From Plenodomus lindquistii (taxonomy: Eukaryota > Ascomycota > Dothideomycetes > Pleosporales > Leptosphaeriaceae): a stretch of 64,000 nucleotides of DNA. Positions 35,341 through 47,200 of this stretch are shown piece after piece (the stretch's first letter is position 1; each line of letters begins with the position of its first letter). A model generated the notes under the pieces. The model did not search any database, was not told the DNA's origin, and saw only the letters and a program-made list of their open reading frames with translations. A program made the position numbers and the translations under genes. The stretch spans positions 496,001 through 560,000 of the forward strand of contig JANUWI010000009.1 of assembly GCA_025504975.1 (NCBI GenBank). The letters run 5' to 3'.

Positions 35341-36948
35341 GTGCCAATAGAGAACAAGGAGTAGTCCGGAGCTTTTACAAGTAGCACCTGGCCTCAACCT
35401 CGGAGGGTCAAAGCGTGTTTAAAGGTGCGTGCTGTAAAGCCGAGGAAGACTCCGGGGGAAAGCGTCGGACGCGGTGGTCGACGAAGGCTCTTTCCTTGGG
35501 AAGAGCTAGAGCGTGGGAAAGTGAGTAAGCGAAGTGTGGTGGTTGTTGGTCGGAAGGGTAAGGTGGCAAAGCAGCGACTGCTCGTGTCGTCGGTCGCAAT
35601 CGATATTGAAGCGGGTGTGGCGAACGTGGGACTGTGGTTCTGATACGACTCACGCGATTGCAGCCAAACACTTGTGATGAAGCGCGAGTGGCGAGTGTGC
35701 GATTTGTATGCAGGTGAGCGGTAGTCGTAGGAATCGTGTCTATGACGAAAGTACCGAGGCGATAGGGGATTGGTGGGCGGGTGTTTGCCGCGTGGGTTTA
35801 AGCTGAGTCAGAGCGAGTCTACAGTGATGTGTCGAGCTTCCAAAAGGTGCAAAGGAGGGGTTGATTGCAGGCGGCAGTCGCGAATATGAGTCGGAGGCAG
35901 TTGACTGCGGGCACGTTGTGGGATGTCGATGTCAGTCTCATCGGGAACCAGCCAATGACAGGGGCGCCCTCGTCCACAAGCCGTGGGCAGAGGTCAACAT
36001 TGCTTGCGCGACGGTTAGCATCACGACGATGGAGGGCATGTGCGGCAACGAGAAGCAGTCATATGATTGTAGGACCTCGGGCGTTTGGACGCTGTGTGAA
36101 CAGAGGTTCGCAGCAGCAGCAGCAGGTGTTGCGCCGGTTTGGGCGGGGATCACCGTGCTATATACGGCCTTCTCCACACTGACTGGCGGTGAGCTTTCCG
36201 CTGCAAGAAGGTTTAGCGCTTGGCAGTTGTAGGACGAGTTCTTTGCCATGTGCAATGCGCATGGTCTCAATGTCAAAGAGGAACAATGCCATGCTGCATG
36301 GAGGATGTAAACAAGTGATGTGTGGTGGAGAGAGTAGGGACAGCGGGCGGGCATGTGCCTGTAATCGACCATGGCCTTTTACTCTTGCATTAGGGTCTGA
36401 CACGCATCAAGAAGTCACGTCAATCGACCAAATAAAGTTGCATGCTGGAAACTGGTTGAGAACAGTGCAGACCATAGGCAGCAGGCTCTCCTGCACGTCA
36501 AGGCAGGCAGACGTCTGGCATCTTGCTGCCCATGCATGCAGCCGATCGAGTTGCAGCAAATGACGAGTGAATGGCATTGTGTCGCAACGGGCCCTGGCTG
36601 GCGCAGTACAACGTGTGCTGCCTATGCCAGCGCTTGGGCTGGTCAGTGTCGACGACATTGGCACAGCAACTGTGGGGACAGAGCCATCTACTGTGACTAG
36701 AGCATTGCAGCGCGCCGGTCAGCACGTCGCTTGCTGCAGGGTCTGGGCGGTGGTGAGGCTGTAGACGGGCACAAAGTGTGAGGCGTCAACCGGCGATGCA
36801 TAGCCGAGGGCTTGAGCCAATGGCGTGGCTGGCCGCTGGCGGGCAGGATGCGGAGCTTGAATTGACCATTGTTGTGCAGCTCGATTGCGCATTGTCGCGC
36901 AACAAGGCAGCGGCAGAGGAAGCGAATCCCGATGCCCCAGGCGGAGAG

Positions 36949-36976
36949 TGCATGCAGCATGCAGCATGCAGCATGG
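36949..36976. repeat. Short tandem repeat, 7-mer unit
   Basis: Nearly four copies of gcatgca, ending in gcatgg. The unit contains the SphI-type palindrome gcatgc, so the tract can also fold back on itself. Confidence 0.6.
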
Positions 36977-37099
36977 TAGATGATATGTAGGCAGGTATCA
37001 CGACTCTCGGTGCTGCACTGCTGAGTGCTCACCTTGCTGCTGGGCCTGGATCGCCAAGCGGCAACCAAGGCGAGTGGGGATCGCAGTGCAGGCCACACG

Positions 37100-37137
37100 A
37101 CGCGCTGACACGCCGACACGCTGACACGCTGACACGG
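37100..37137. repeat. Short tandem repeat, 10-mer unit
   Basis: Three to four consecutive copies of a unit close to gctgacacgc, one with a single change (gccgacacgc). It lies about 760 bases upstream of the ATG13 start. Confidence 0.6.
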
Positions 37138-37894
37138 AGGCTTAAGCTTCCCCAGACTTGTGCACAGCTGACGGTGACCATGTTGCGCCGGCGACAGACT
37201 GCGCTGGCGCTGCTGCAGCTTCCGACACCGCTCTGGGGCCCCGTCGCCCACTGGCACGCCCGCTGCTGCGTCTATCCGTCTCTATCAGTCTATCGGCGGA
37301 GAGTGGGAGAGGGAGAGGGAGCTTCCAAGCGTCCGTCCGTCAGACTGCTATCGCTCCGCTCGACTAGCCAAACGAGCCAAACGTCACCTGGGCACCCGCC
37401 GCTCGCTCGTGACTCTTCCACACTCATGCGTCCCAACACTCTTTGACTGTCCCCAACCAACCCTCAGCCCTCCTGACCCCATCCACCGTGTCTGCTCCTG
37501 TCGCTGTAGATAACTCCCCAGTGCACCACCTCGGTTCTACCTTGTCTCCACCGCATCTCCGCCTCAGGCACAACGCCCTCGCCTCGCCCTCGCCCTCGCC
37601 GCGCCCTCAGCATCATCGCCCACCGACACAGTCCCCACCCACCACCGCGCGCTATGACTGTTGCCTGAGCGCTCCCCCCGCGTGGACCCGTCTTCTGAGA
37701 GACCGTCGCTGGCTGCCACAACCCCAATTTGACCCTGGACCGTCTCGTGATGGCTACCATGAGTACTCGCCTGTTCCCGCCGCAACGATAACCGCCAGCC
37801 GCCCTGTACTCGCTCACACGTCTCGTCGCCGCCCCGCCCCGTCACCTTCGCCGCGCACCTGTTCCCGTGCCCGTACCTGCACGAGGCCGCCACA

Positions 37895-40772
37895 ATGCAT
37901 GCCTACTCGCGCCCCCCGCCGCGGACTGCCTCTCCCGCCAACAGCCTTCAGACGAATCCCACACGCACCAACAATCAGCGGCATACTGCCCAAGACTCGT
38001 TGCCCTACTCGACCACACCACCATACAGCGACCGCGCTGTGGACGAGTCGGACGGCGAGATGATGTCTCGCGGCGATCACTCGGCAGAGACGGACCAGAA
38101 ACACTACCACAAGGTGAACCAGGTCATCCAGGTACGTCGACTCGAGATGCTGTGTCCTGCTGCATACTGACTGTTCCTAGAACTTCTTCACCAAAGCCGC
38201 CCTTACTATAGTATCCTCGCGGATATCACTACCTCCGGGATACAACAAGAATGGAGAGCAGAAGCAAAATAAGTGGGTATGTTGAACCCCCAAATGTCTG
38301 ATGGAACAGTGCTGACTTTACAAGTTCAACGTCGTCCTTCCAGATAGCGACGAACTCCAGCGACAGCTCGCTGAATGGAAGAACATGGACGCCATGACCG
38401 GACACCACCCTCCGCTTTGCATCGAAATCTACCTAGACGTACAGTTCCTTGGTCACAAGCAGTCGCTGGTTATACATGATGACGATGGAAAGAGATGGGA
38501 TGTTGGTTCGGCCCTCAGCACTGCGGAAGCTGCTACGCGGTCAGGCCGTCAAAGTAAAACTACCAAACTTGTCTTGGAGCGATGGAAGATCCATGTCGGA
38601 GACAAGAGTCTAGTCCATCCAACAGAGCTGAACGACCCGTTGCCTAACGTCTACAAGAAAGCCGTCGTCACTTTCAGATCTCTCTTCGCCCATCTGCGAC
38701 TTATGCCAGCCTTCCGGTACAACAAGATCGCTGCCAAGCAACCCACGACCCACCCAGCATTAAAGTTGAACTACCGCATCGCCGAGTCAGATTCTTGGAC
38801 ATCACGCGTGGATACTCTGAATCTGGCACTATACCCATCCAACGAGGCAGTAACCGAGACCATTGACTTCAAGCCCACCAACTCACCCGTCGGTCCGTTG
38901 TGTGTGACAGTCCAGCATCGTGCGAGCTGCGACTTCAGTGTTGAAGATTCAGAGTCACTTCTCAGTGATCAGTTCATGGGCCTGGACGATAATTATTTCG
39001 AACAAAAAGCGCGTACGACACAGGTGCCTGGATCGCTTCCCGTTGACAGACTAAACGCACAAGAAACCCCTGACGTGGGTCAAGCATATGGAAGTCTATC
39101 AACATTCCATCAAGTCGGTCCACCTACCGGAACAAGTCCTATCTCTGCGCTTCGTGCTGTTCGAGATCTTCCGTCCTCTTCCCCAACAGAATCACCTCCC
39201 CAGAAACTGCCCCCAAACCATCGAGTTGCGCAGGGTTCCAAGTCATCACTACGATCTGCAGACGCACCATCGTATCAACGACGAACATCGGTCTCGTTTC
39301 AGCCCTTTAAAGCTGGATCACTGTCATCATCACCAGCTATTGGCGGAGTTCTTCCATCACCCGGAAGCTCATTGGGAAGGCCTGGTAGCTCGCTGGGTCG
39401 AACTCCAAGCGCACTCAACCAGCCAAGAAATCGAAATTCACTCACAACTCTCCCTCAGACGGCACTTCGAGCTCCGTCACTACCGACTGACAATGTTTTC
39501 GCTTCGTCAGCTTCAAGCTCGCCTAAGCCAGCACCAATCAGTCGATACAGTAGCAGCTTCGGTCACAGGCGGAGCAAGTTCTCAACTGGCGGTGGCAGTA
39601 AGCTCGACGACGACAATTTGAGCAGTGGGAAAGGAAGTGTGTCGTCGTCAGTACAGCGTGGATCCGAGACCTTGAACGACGGGCCTGGCGGTAGCTCTGG
39701 GGAAGTCAAAACAGACGACGAAAATATCTCAGACTTTCTCAAGCTACTGGAGTCGAAAAAGGATCTCAGAAGCTTCAACCGAAGTGACAATGAGTCCAAG
39801 ACGGCTACCATGCAGCGCACAACCGCGCAACTCAACAAATACCAGCGCATGAGAGACTCAAACGCACAGCTCTCAGACTCACTCTCGTCATCCACAATGC
39901 TACACCGATCATCGTCATCCTCCAGTCGTCATCTCTCGAGTGTTCCAGCAATGATAGCTGGTACCTCCGTATCCACAGCTTCATCACCTGGCAAACCCAT
40001 CTCACCACATACTCCACACACGCCCGCCATCCCGTCTCGACTCAGTGCTAACAGCATAATCGAGTACGGTGAGCCACGCCGCAGCAGCCAAACCCGCCGC
40101 GACCGCCCGACCCGAGGCACTGCTTCAGACCGCGTCCATGTCGCCGAGCAGAGCGAAAATGAAGACCAACCCACCGACGGTATCGCCATTCCCACTTCCC
40201 CCCGCCTATGGTCCTATGCCCGCCGCTCTTCCTCCGTCGCTCAGCAAAACCGCAACCTTCCCGATGACGAACCCGATGTCTTTGGTGTCCGCTCCGCAAG
40301 CCTACCCTCGGACGAAGTCGACCGCGCACGCGATCTGCACCGCATCACCAGCACAGACCTAACATCGAGTGGCCTCTTTGCGCAAACCGAATCCCTCGCC
40401 AGCGCCAGCCGCGATCAACACCGCCCCATCGAGAACGAAGATTCTCGCGACGACCTCCCACGTCCATCCTCGACGTCCAACATTCCATCTGCGAAGCGAG
40501 GCGCATATGTCAGTGGCCCCAGAGGTCGTGGAGGCTTCTTCTCACATAGTTCGTCGACGAGTCTGAGTACCGGTGCCACAAGCTCAACCGAACGCCAAAG
40601 TCGGTACAATTTCAACAGCAGCCGCGCCGCCGCCAACGTCGACGATGACGAACCGTTGCTATTCCAAATGAGTGAAATCGGTGCAGGTGGTTCGCGCCGC
40701 AGTCTTGAAGAAGCGCGTGGCGGTTCTAGTTCTGGCGGTGCGAGCGCGAAACGGGTATCTTATTTCCGATAG
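37895..40772 (+). CDS. ATG13: Autophagy protein Atg13
   Basis: Regulatory subunit of the Atg1 kinase complex that starts autophagosome formation; phosphorylated by TORC1. Exons 37895-38131, 38181-38276 and 38325-40772 give 926 residues; introns are 49 and 48 nt, both phase 0. The HORMA domain spans about 75-330 (begins KHYHKVNQVIQ|NFFTKAALTIV; includes WKIHVGDKS, VTFRSLFAHLRLMPAF and YRIAESD). The remaining 600 residues are Ser-rich and disordered and contain the Atg13 motif RYSSSFGHRRSKF, near the Atg17/Atg1-binding region, and ENISDFLKLLESKKDL. The start at 37895 is the first ATG in this exon; the exact N-terminus is less certain. Confidence 0.93.
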
Positions 40773-41559
40773 TAATCCCTGTCCTGTCTTGTCGTACGTG
40801 CTTCTATATATATATTCCTTTTTCCCCCTCGAAACGGGGCATGTTCATCTGTCCTCTGCTCTCCGCTCCTCTCATCTTCCTGGCGTCTCTTGGTGGAGAC
40901 ATCTGTCACTTCCTTTCTTCCTTCTTAGCGAAGCAATGCAATGCAATGCATACAGCATTGCGCCCCCTCCTCATTTAAACAAACAGATTGTTGTTACCGG
41001 CGCAGACAGGCAAGCGTCAGTAGGCGTTTTTTCTTTTTTCCTCTCATACATCTTGTCTCTGCACATACCCACCCACCCATGTCCTCCTTGAATGGTTATA
41101 TACGACAAGGGGGGACGGATCTAGCAAAGCTCAGAGTCAGAGCGAGAAGTCAGAGTCATTAGGATCACTCCTTTTGCATATGGCGTTTTTTTCCATGGGG
41201 TGTTGATATTTGGAAGCTTTTGGTGCGGGTCAGTTTAGGGTAGGCATGGGGGGGGGGGCATGCAGGGGAACTGGGAATAGGGATAGGGCTTAGGGCTTTA
41301 GCGTGTGAGATTGGATGAATGATTGAGTGTATATTCCATACGTGTGTGCGTGCTTGGGGTGTTGGGGGATGTATTTGTTTGTTTGTGTGTGTGAAATCGT
41401 CAAGTCATTTATTTCCCTCGTTTTCCCTCTATTAACGATGGGTCGGAAGGCACGCGTGACTGACTCGAATGTCTTGACAATATGGGATGACTCTGAAAAT
41501 ATATCATATGTATCACCTACTAATCACCTCATAATCTCTCATCTCCCATCTCTCTCACT
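40773..41559. other. Convergent 3' intergenic region with simple repeats
   Basis: 787 bases between the stop codons of ATG13 and the ATPase-like gene. Contains a GCAAT repeat at about 40934-40952 and an 11-G run at 41248-41258 flanked by gcat and catgc. No gene seen. Confidence 0.5.
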
Positions 41560-43248
41560 TTACTTCCAGCCCACCCAATTCACCGAATACGCAACAAAAA
41601 ACACCGGCAAGACCCCCACACACGAGCTCAATCCCACCCACGGCACCTGGACCCTCAATCCCGTAAACGCGCCTGCCGCCAGCAAAACAGCAAGCACATT
41701 GAACACCGCTGCCCATGCAAGTGCGGTGACGATGCGACGGTGCACTTTGTGGCTAAAGTCTATAATTGCGAGGATATCCAGCGTCGTCTGGGCCTGGGAG
41801 AGCACGACAACATCAGCGACCTGTCTCGCTGCCTCGTTTGCAGAAGACCTTGTTACACCGATATCTGCTTGCCGCAGCGCTGATGCATCATCGCCTACGT
41901 ACAACACCACACTGCCTCTCCGACGCTGCAGATCCTGAATATATGTACTGGTGCTGTGAGAACGATGTGTATGTACTGCTATACTGCGGTCCAAGAGTCT
42001 CGAGGCGAGATGATCGGGACGACGACATGCATCTGTGGGTTGGGTGACTGCTCCGCGACTGACATCTTCGAAAACAACATCCGTGACAAGACGCGCGAGG
42101 TCCAGGGCGCGAGGGCTACGGAAATGTATACCGTGACGTACTGCTGCGGTTCTGGCGACTGAGATGGTTGTGCGAGTAGCAATATTGATGGCGGAGGGAG
42201 AGCAGACGATGATGGTGGCGAGGGTGTAGGTAATCGCGTGGATGACTGCGTTTGTCCATGATTGCTGGGCTGATCTCTGCACGAAGAGCCAGATGAGAAA
42301 CGTGGCTAGACTGAGAACAGCGATTATGGGAACACACCACTTTGCTGTACGTTCGGTGAGGGTTGCTATTATTGGCCTGGTGGGTTGCACATCTTCAATC
42401 ATACCCGCGAGTTTCTGCACAGTGTTCTCGTGCAGAAGGGCTGTTAACCCCACAATTAGTGCCCCAGAGCCGTTCTTGGTGCCCGCGTATACAAGAGACT
42501 GCACGCTTTTTGCAACGGGTATGCGCTCTGCTGTGATCTTGTACTCGTTGACTTCAGAGCCGCCGCAAATCACTACGCCATCGGTCACGATCATGGCACG
42601 TGGAAGGACTTTGAAGCGATCGCCGTATTGGAGCAGGCGGGAGTCGATTTTCCTAATCTTGGGGTCGGGATCCATGGGCGCGTTTGGGTCCAGCTTGACA
42701 AGGAGCACTTCGTTGGTTTGGGGGCAGCGAAAAGAAACGGATTTCGCGATCGTGTTGTGGACGGCTGCATTTAGGACGCGTGCTGTAAGAAGGAACAATA
42801 CGAGCAATGTGAACGCCTCAAAATTCAGAACAGAGTCCAGCGATTCTCCTTTGAGGTCGTAGACGTAGGACACCACACTGAGAGCGTACGCCATTGACGT
42901 GCCCAGAGCGATCAGAGCATCCATGTCGAGACCTCGGTTGTGCAATAGCGTCTTTACTGAATTTGAAGCGAATTCGTGAAGTGCCAAAAGCTGAACCGCA
43001 GTGGCCAGACCTAGGGAGATGTGTATGGACGCTGGCTTTGCAGGGCTCCAACGTGTCCAGGCGAGAATGAGAACGGCAACAGTAAATAGCAGTACCATTA
43101 ACCAGCTGAAACCAAACATTCGTGCTAGCTCAATTCTTGAGGGACAGCTCGAAGATGGAGGGGTGAGTTTGAGAGACGGATCGAGACTTCGATAGTAGTT
43201 GAAGAGGTCCCGAGCTCCGATCGTGCTTGCGTCGTAGTGGATCTGCAT
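41560..43248 (-). CDS. P1B-type (Pca1-like) ATPase homologue without catalytic motifs
   Basis: A 562-residue membrane protein clearly derived from fungal copper/cadmium ATPases of the Pca1 group, in one open frame. Retained: the end of an N-terminal domain (IHYDASTIGARDL), membrane helices around 43-66, 76-96, 110-130, 143-158, 303-323 and 335-355, the RLLQYGDRFKVLP block, AGTKNGSG, and the C-terminal helices. Lost: the TGES loop reads TAER (about 239-242), the ion-binding CPC reads CSPS (349-352), the phosphorylated DKTGT reads EDVSR (394-398), the nucleotide-binding domain is deleted and replaced by some 40 residues, and GDGxND reads GDDAS (452-456). It cannot be a working pump. The intact frame argues against a fresh pseudogene. 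The start is uncertain: a stop lies 16 codons upstream, and more N-terminal sequence may be in an exon up to 43614. Confidence 0.8.
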   Translation of the reverse strand: MQIHYDASTIGARDLFNYYRSLDPSLKLTPPSSSCPSRIELARMFGFSWLMVLLFTVAVLILAWTRWSPAKPASIHISLGLATAVQLLALHEFASNSVKTLLHNRGLDMDALIALGTSMAYALSVVSYVYDLKGESLDSVLNFEAFTLLVLFLLTARVLNAAVHNTIAKSVSFRCPQTNEVLLVKLDPNAPMDPDPKIRKIDSRLLQYGDRFKVLPRAMIVTDGVVICGGSEVNEYKITAERIPVAKSVQSLVYAGTKNGSGALIVGLTALLHENTVQKLAGMIEDVQPTRPIIATLTERTAKWCVPIIAVLSLATFLIWLFVQRSAQQSWTNAVIHAITYTLATIIVCSPSAINIATRTTISVARTAAVRHGIHFRSPRALDLARLVTDVVFEDVSRGAVTQPTDACRRPDHLASRLLDRSIAVHTHRSHSTSTYIQDLQRRRGSVVLYVGDDASALRQADIGVTRSSANEAARQVADVVVLSQAQTTLDILAIIDFSHKVHRRIVTALAWAAVFNVLAVLLAAGAFTGLRVQVPWVGLSSCVGVLPVFFVAYSVNWVGWK

Positions 43249-44265
43249 CAGTCGACCAGTACAAGAAGGTGTGGCTTTCCTCCTGAAGGGGTTCTACTCT
43301 ATCTCGGATCTTGTGAAGGTGTTATCGGAGCCTATTCGTGCGGTCCCAGTCCTCGATATCATTGTTGCGCAAGGCTCTGTGCCGTGGCGAACCAACGACG
43401 GAAAAGGTCGCGAAGACTCATGATCGAGTGTCTCGAGGCAGCTAACACCACGAGGTCGATCGGCTTGTTGTAATCTTCTGTAGTCGCTTGTAACCAAGTC
43501 CAGCGTGTGGCCTACTATTGCGACATGTTGTCTGATGTGTGGAAGCCCTTTTTCGAGGTCGGCAAAGTGGCTCGAGGCGAAGACACTTGGAAAACTGCTA
43601 TCAATAGATGCCATGTTGATAAGTATGAAGATGATATCGGGAAGAGCAAACCAGTAGCAATGTCGGAGCGTTATGGTTATGGCAAGCCTTGACTATGTCG
43701 CGTCGGGGCTGCTGCTCCCACGGTTGCTATTTTGAAGAGGCAGTAACATCTTCTGCTCTTTCTCGACTATTGACTGGCCTGGCCAGGCGGGCCAGGTAAG
43801 GTGAGAACGATGTGGTCAGATTAGTCAGTAGCCATGGCATATTACAGGGCATCTAGTTCTCATGGTAGATCCTCATGGAATATGAAGGAAAGCTTTGGAA
43901 AATCCGTACCTTCCAGAAGGACCCAAGACTGTGATAACTAGTGTAGACTTATCAATGGAGTCTCCAGGACAAAAGGAAGGAGCAATGTGGAGGAATAACG
44001 ATTGATGACTAAGCTCATCACATGATGGCGCGACACGGTCAAATGGTCCGTGCATCACTCTCCGCGGTTGCGTCATCATCACTTTGCGCTCATTCAGCCG
44101 GCAGACTTGAACCTTCATCTTGCGCGACACTGAAAACTGGCAGCATAAGGTCTCGATGGAATTTAGAGCACTATGAAGACCATCTTGCCCTCTGGAACAT
44201 TTCTTTTGCATGTATCCTTGCGACCACATCTCCGCATCACGCGACCCGTGAGACGATAAGCAGTA
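43249..44265. other. Intergenic; possible lost N-terminal exon of the ATPase-like gene
   Basis: On the minus strand, 43614-43294 is open for 106 codons and contains ADLEKGLPHIRQHVAIVG, which resembles the residues that lead into the first heavy-metal-binding domain of Pca1-like ATPases, where the metal motif GMTCxxC would follow; here it reads GHTLDLV. I could not find a convincing intron joining it to the ORF below. The rest, up to the Rad4 start, shows nothing. Confidence 0.35.
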
Positions 44266-47200
44266 ATGGCCGGCGCGCGTGGAAGACTGCATAAGGCGAC
44301 GGAGTCGGCTACTCCGAGACGGTCTGCGCGTAGGACTAGGAGTTCTCAGCAGGATGAAAGCATCCCAGATGTATTTCAGGAGATGTTACACGAGGCGCAA
44401 GTGGCAGAAGCAGAGGCAGATGCGGATGATCGGCCTCGCAAGAAGAGGCGGACGGCACTCTCTAGGACCTCGAAGAGCCCCGTTCCTGTGGCTGGTCCGG
44501 TGAAGCCATCGATTCAGAAAAATGCTTTACCTTTACCTACACGTCCCGTAGTTGCGACAACAATTAGGGATCGAATTCCATTGCATGCTCAGCCACAGCC
44601 TCGAGCGACGGCAGTGCCCACTCCGGCAGTTGAGGCCCCTACAAACCCGCGCGTACGGCAGACTATCGAAGACCCGGACGAGTCAGATGACGACAGTGAT
44701 ATGGAGTGGGAAAATGCTTTGGATGATGGGGAAGACAGCGAGGATGCAGACGAAGCCAAAGAGACAGCGCCACAGATAGGAGATATCAACATAACGATTA
44801 GAGGCAAGAAACCAGAAGAGACAACAGTGAAGAGGAAGATTCGTCGACGAGCCATCACCTCAATCGACAAGAAGCGACGGTTGGACATTCACAAGATGTA
44901 CCTCATGTGTCTGCTCTACCATGTCCATCGTAGGAACACATGGTGCAATGATAGAAGAGTGCAGAGTACCTTACGCAAGATTGTATCACCCTCGATACTG
45001 GCGAACCTAGTACCGAATCCAGAACTCACGCAGTACTCAGCTTCCAAGCGCTTTGTGGACGGCATGAACGAGCTCAAACTTCTCTGGACGAAGCGATTCA
45101 AGATCACTGCGCAAGGCATGTACAAACCACGATGGGCAGACGCAGACGCAGACGTACGACCCTTCTCTGATTTCGATGACCTGGACGATCCGATGGACAA
45201 GGATGACTTTCGTACTGCAGCAATGACATTGCGAGGCTCACAAGACGTCGGGACGCAGCTATTTTGTGCGCTACTTCGCGGTATTGGCATCGAGGTTCGG
45301 CTTGTCTGCTCACTACAGCCCCTCCCTTTTGCATCTGCTGCAGAACGCGCCACACCGCAGAAGTCAACGGCTTCCAAGAATACCATCGTAGTAGACCCCT
45401 ACAACAAGCCCGCTCAAACGACACCCACAAGACCGAAAGCCAAGAAGCTCTCACGCATGGAACGTGTGATGGGTGAACGCCATACCGTGTTGCACAAAAG
45501 TGGTGTAGCCCCAAAGCAGCAGAAAGCATACCATGCTCCTTATCCCGTTTATTGGGTGGAAGCCTTCAACGCTGCACACCAGAGATGGGTTCCTATCGAT
45601 ACGCATTCGACTTTCACTGTCAATTCGCCCGAGAAATTGGAGCCACCCCTAGTACACACTCAGAATAGTCTCACGTACGCCATTGCCTTCGATGAGGACT
45701 ACACCGCCAAAGACGTAACCCGTCGCTACGCAAAAGCCTATAGCGCCAAGACACGCAAGTTTCGTGTTGAGAGCACGCCAGGCGGTGAAAAGTGGTGGAA
45801 CCGCGTGATGAAGTTCTTCCAACGTTCTACAACACTAGACAGAGACCAGATTGAAGACGCTACACTTGCGCGCAAAGTAGCCGCAGAAGGCATGCCAAAG
45901 AACGTGCAGGACTTTAAAGGCCACCCAGTCTACGTACTCGAGAGACATTTGAAACACAACGAGGTCATCCATCCCTTAGAGCCCGTCGGAAAAGTGAACT
46001 GTGGCACAGGCATGAACCCGAAAATGGAGCCCATCTACCGCCGCTCAAACGTACATATTGTGCGCACAGCGGACAAATGGTACCGCATGGGCCGAGACGT
46101 CAAAGGCGGAGAACAACCTCTCAAACATGCAAAGCCCAAGAAAACTCGACCGGGATCACTTGGTCCTGACGCAGATGGCGATGCGGAAATCGATCAGGAA
46201 GGTGCGGGTCTATACGCAGAGTTTCAAACGGAGCTGTACGTACCTCCACCCGTGATCCGGGGTCGCGTACCAAGAAATGTGTACGGAAATTTGGACCTAT
46301 ATGTCCCATCGATGTGTCCACCAGGTGGCACACATATCCGGCATAAGCTCGCATCGAAAGCAGCGCGGATCCTAGGCATCGACGCTGCGGACGCAGTGAC
46401 AGGCTTCTCCTTCAAAGGCCGCCACGGTACAGCTATTATTCAAGGCGTGGTCGTAGCAGCAGAGTACGCAGATGCCGTTGTCGCAGTGATTGAGGGCATG
46501 GAGTATGCGGTTGAGGAAGCGGAGGCTGCGGCAAAGACGGCGGAGAGCTTGAGATTGTGGAGACGATTCCTCATTGGGCTGAGGATCGTGCAGAGGGTGA
46601 ATGATATTGTCATTGATGGGGAGAAGGGGCCGAGGCTAGATGTGCAGGATGAGATTGGGAAGGAGGATCGGGACCTCGCTGCGCAGGAGATGGCTGGAGG
46701 GTTCTTTCCTGATGACAGAGATGATGGGGGAGTGGAGGAGAGGAGGCATGAGCCGCCGGCTAGCGGATATGGAGGAGGTGGTGGTTTCATGACCGACGAT
46801 GTTGATGGTGGTGGAGGATTCATACCTGATGATGAGGGTGATGGAGGTGGAGGGTTCGTGAGAGAACCCGAAAGACAACGTGCGACACCAGGTATGATTC
46901 GAGAGTACAGCTTTGAATCCGCTATCCTGGACTCCCAGACGCTTCGGCCACGACGGCGGAGTAGCTTTGGGGAGGTTTACTCATCCGCGGATGAAGGCGA
47001 GGGCGGAGGTTTCTTGCCAGGGGATTACGTTGACGATGATGATGATGAGATCAAAGCGCCACATTATGAAGGCACTGACAATCAGATAGAGGGCGAAGCA
47101 GAGGAAGGTGGAGGTTTTGTGCCCGAGCATTCGTCAGAGAAGGAAGACGAAGCTTCAGCAACGCGTCAGCCGACCGTCGGGACAGAGGACATCGATATGA

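Larger units (their letters stand above)
35341..37894. other. Divergent promoter region with short simple repeats
   Basis: 2.55 kb between the IBTK-like gene and ATG13, transcribed away from each other. No convincing gene. It holds a CAG run near 36111-36125, a GCATGCA repeat at 36949-36976, and a tandem CGCTGACACG-type repeat at about 37100-37137. The right 400 bases are C-rich, as in a long leader. Confidence 0.45.

Noticed and set aside
36111..36976. CAG and GCATGCA tracts as functional elements
   Set aside because: Short, non-coding and common in fungal promoters; listed as repeats only.
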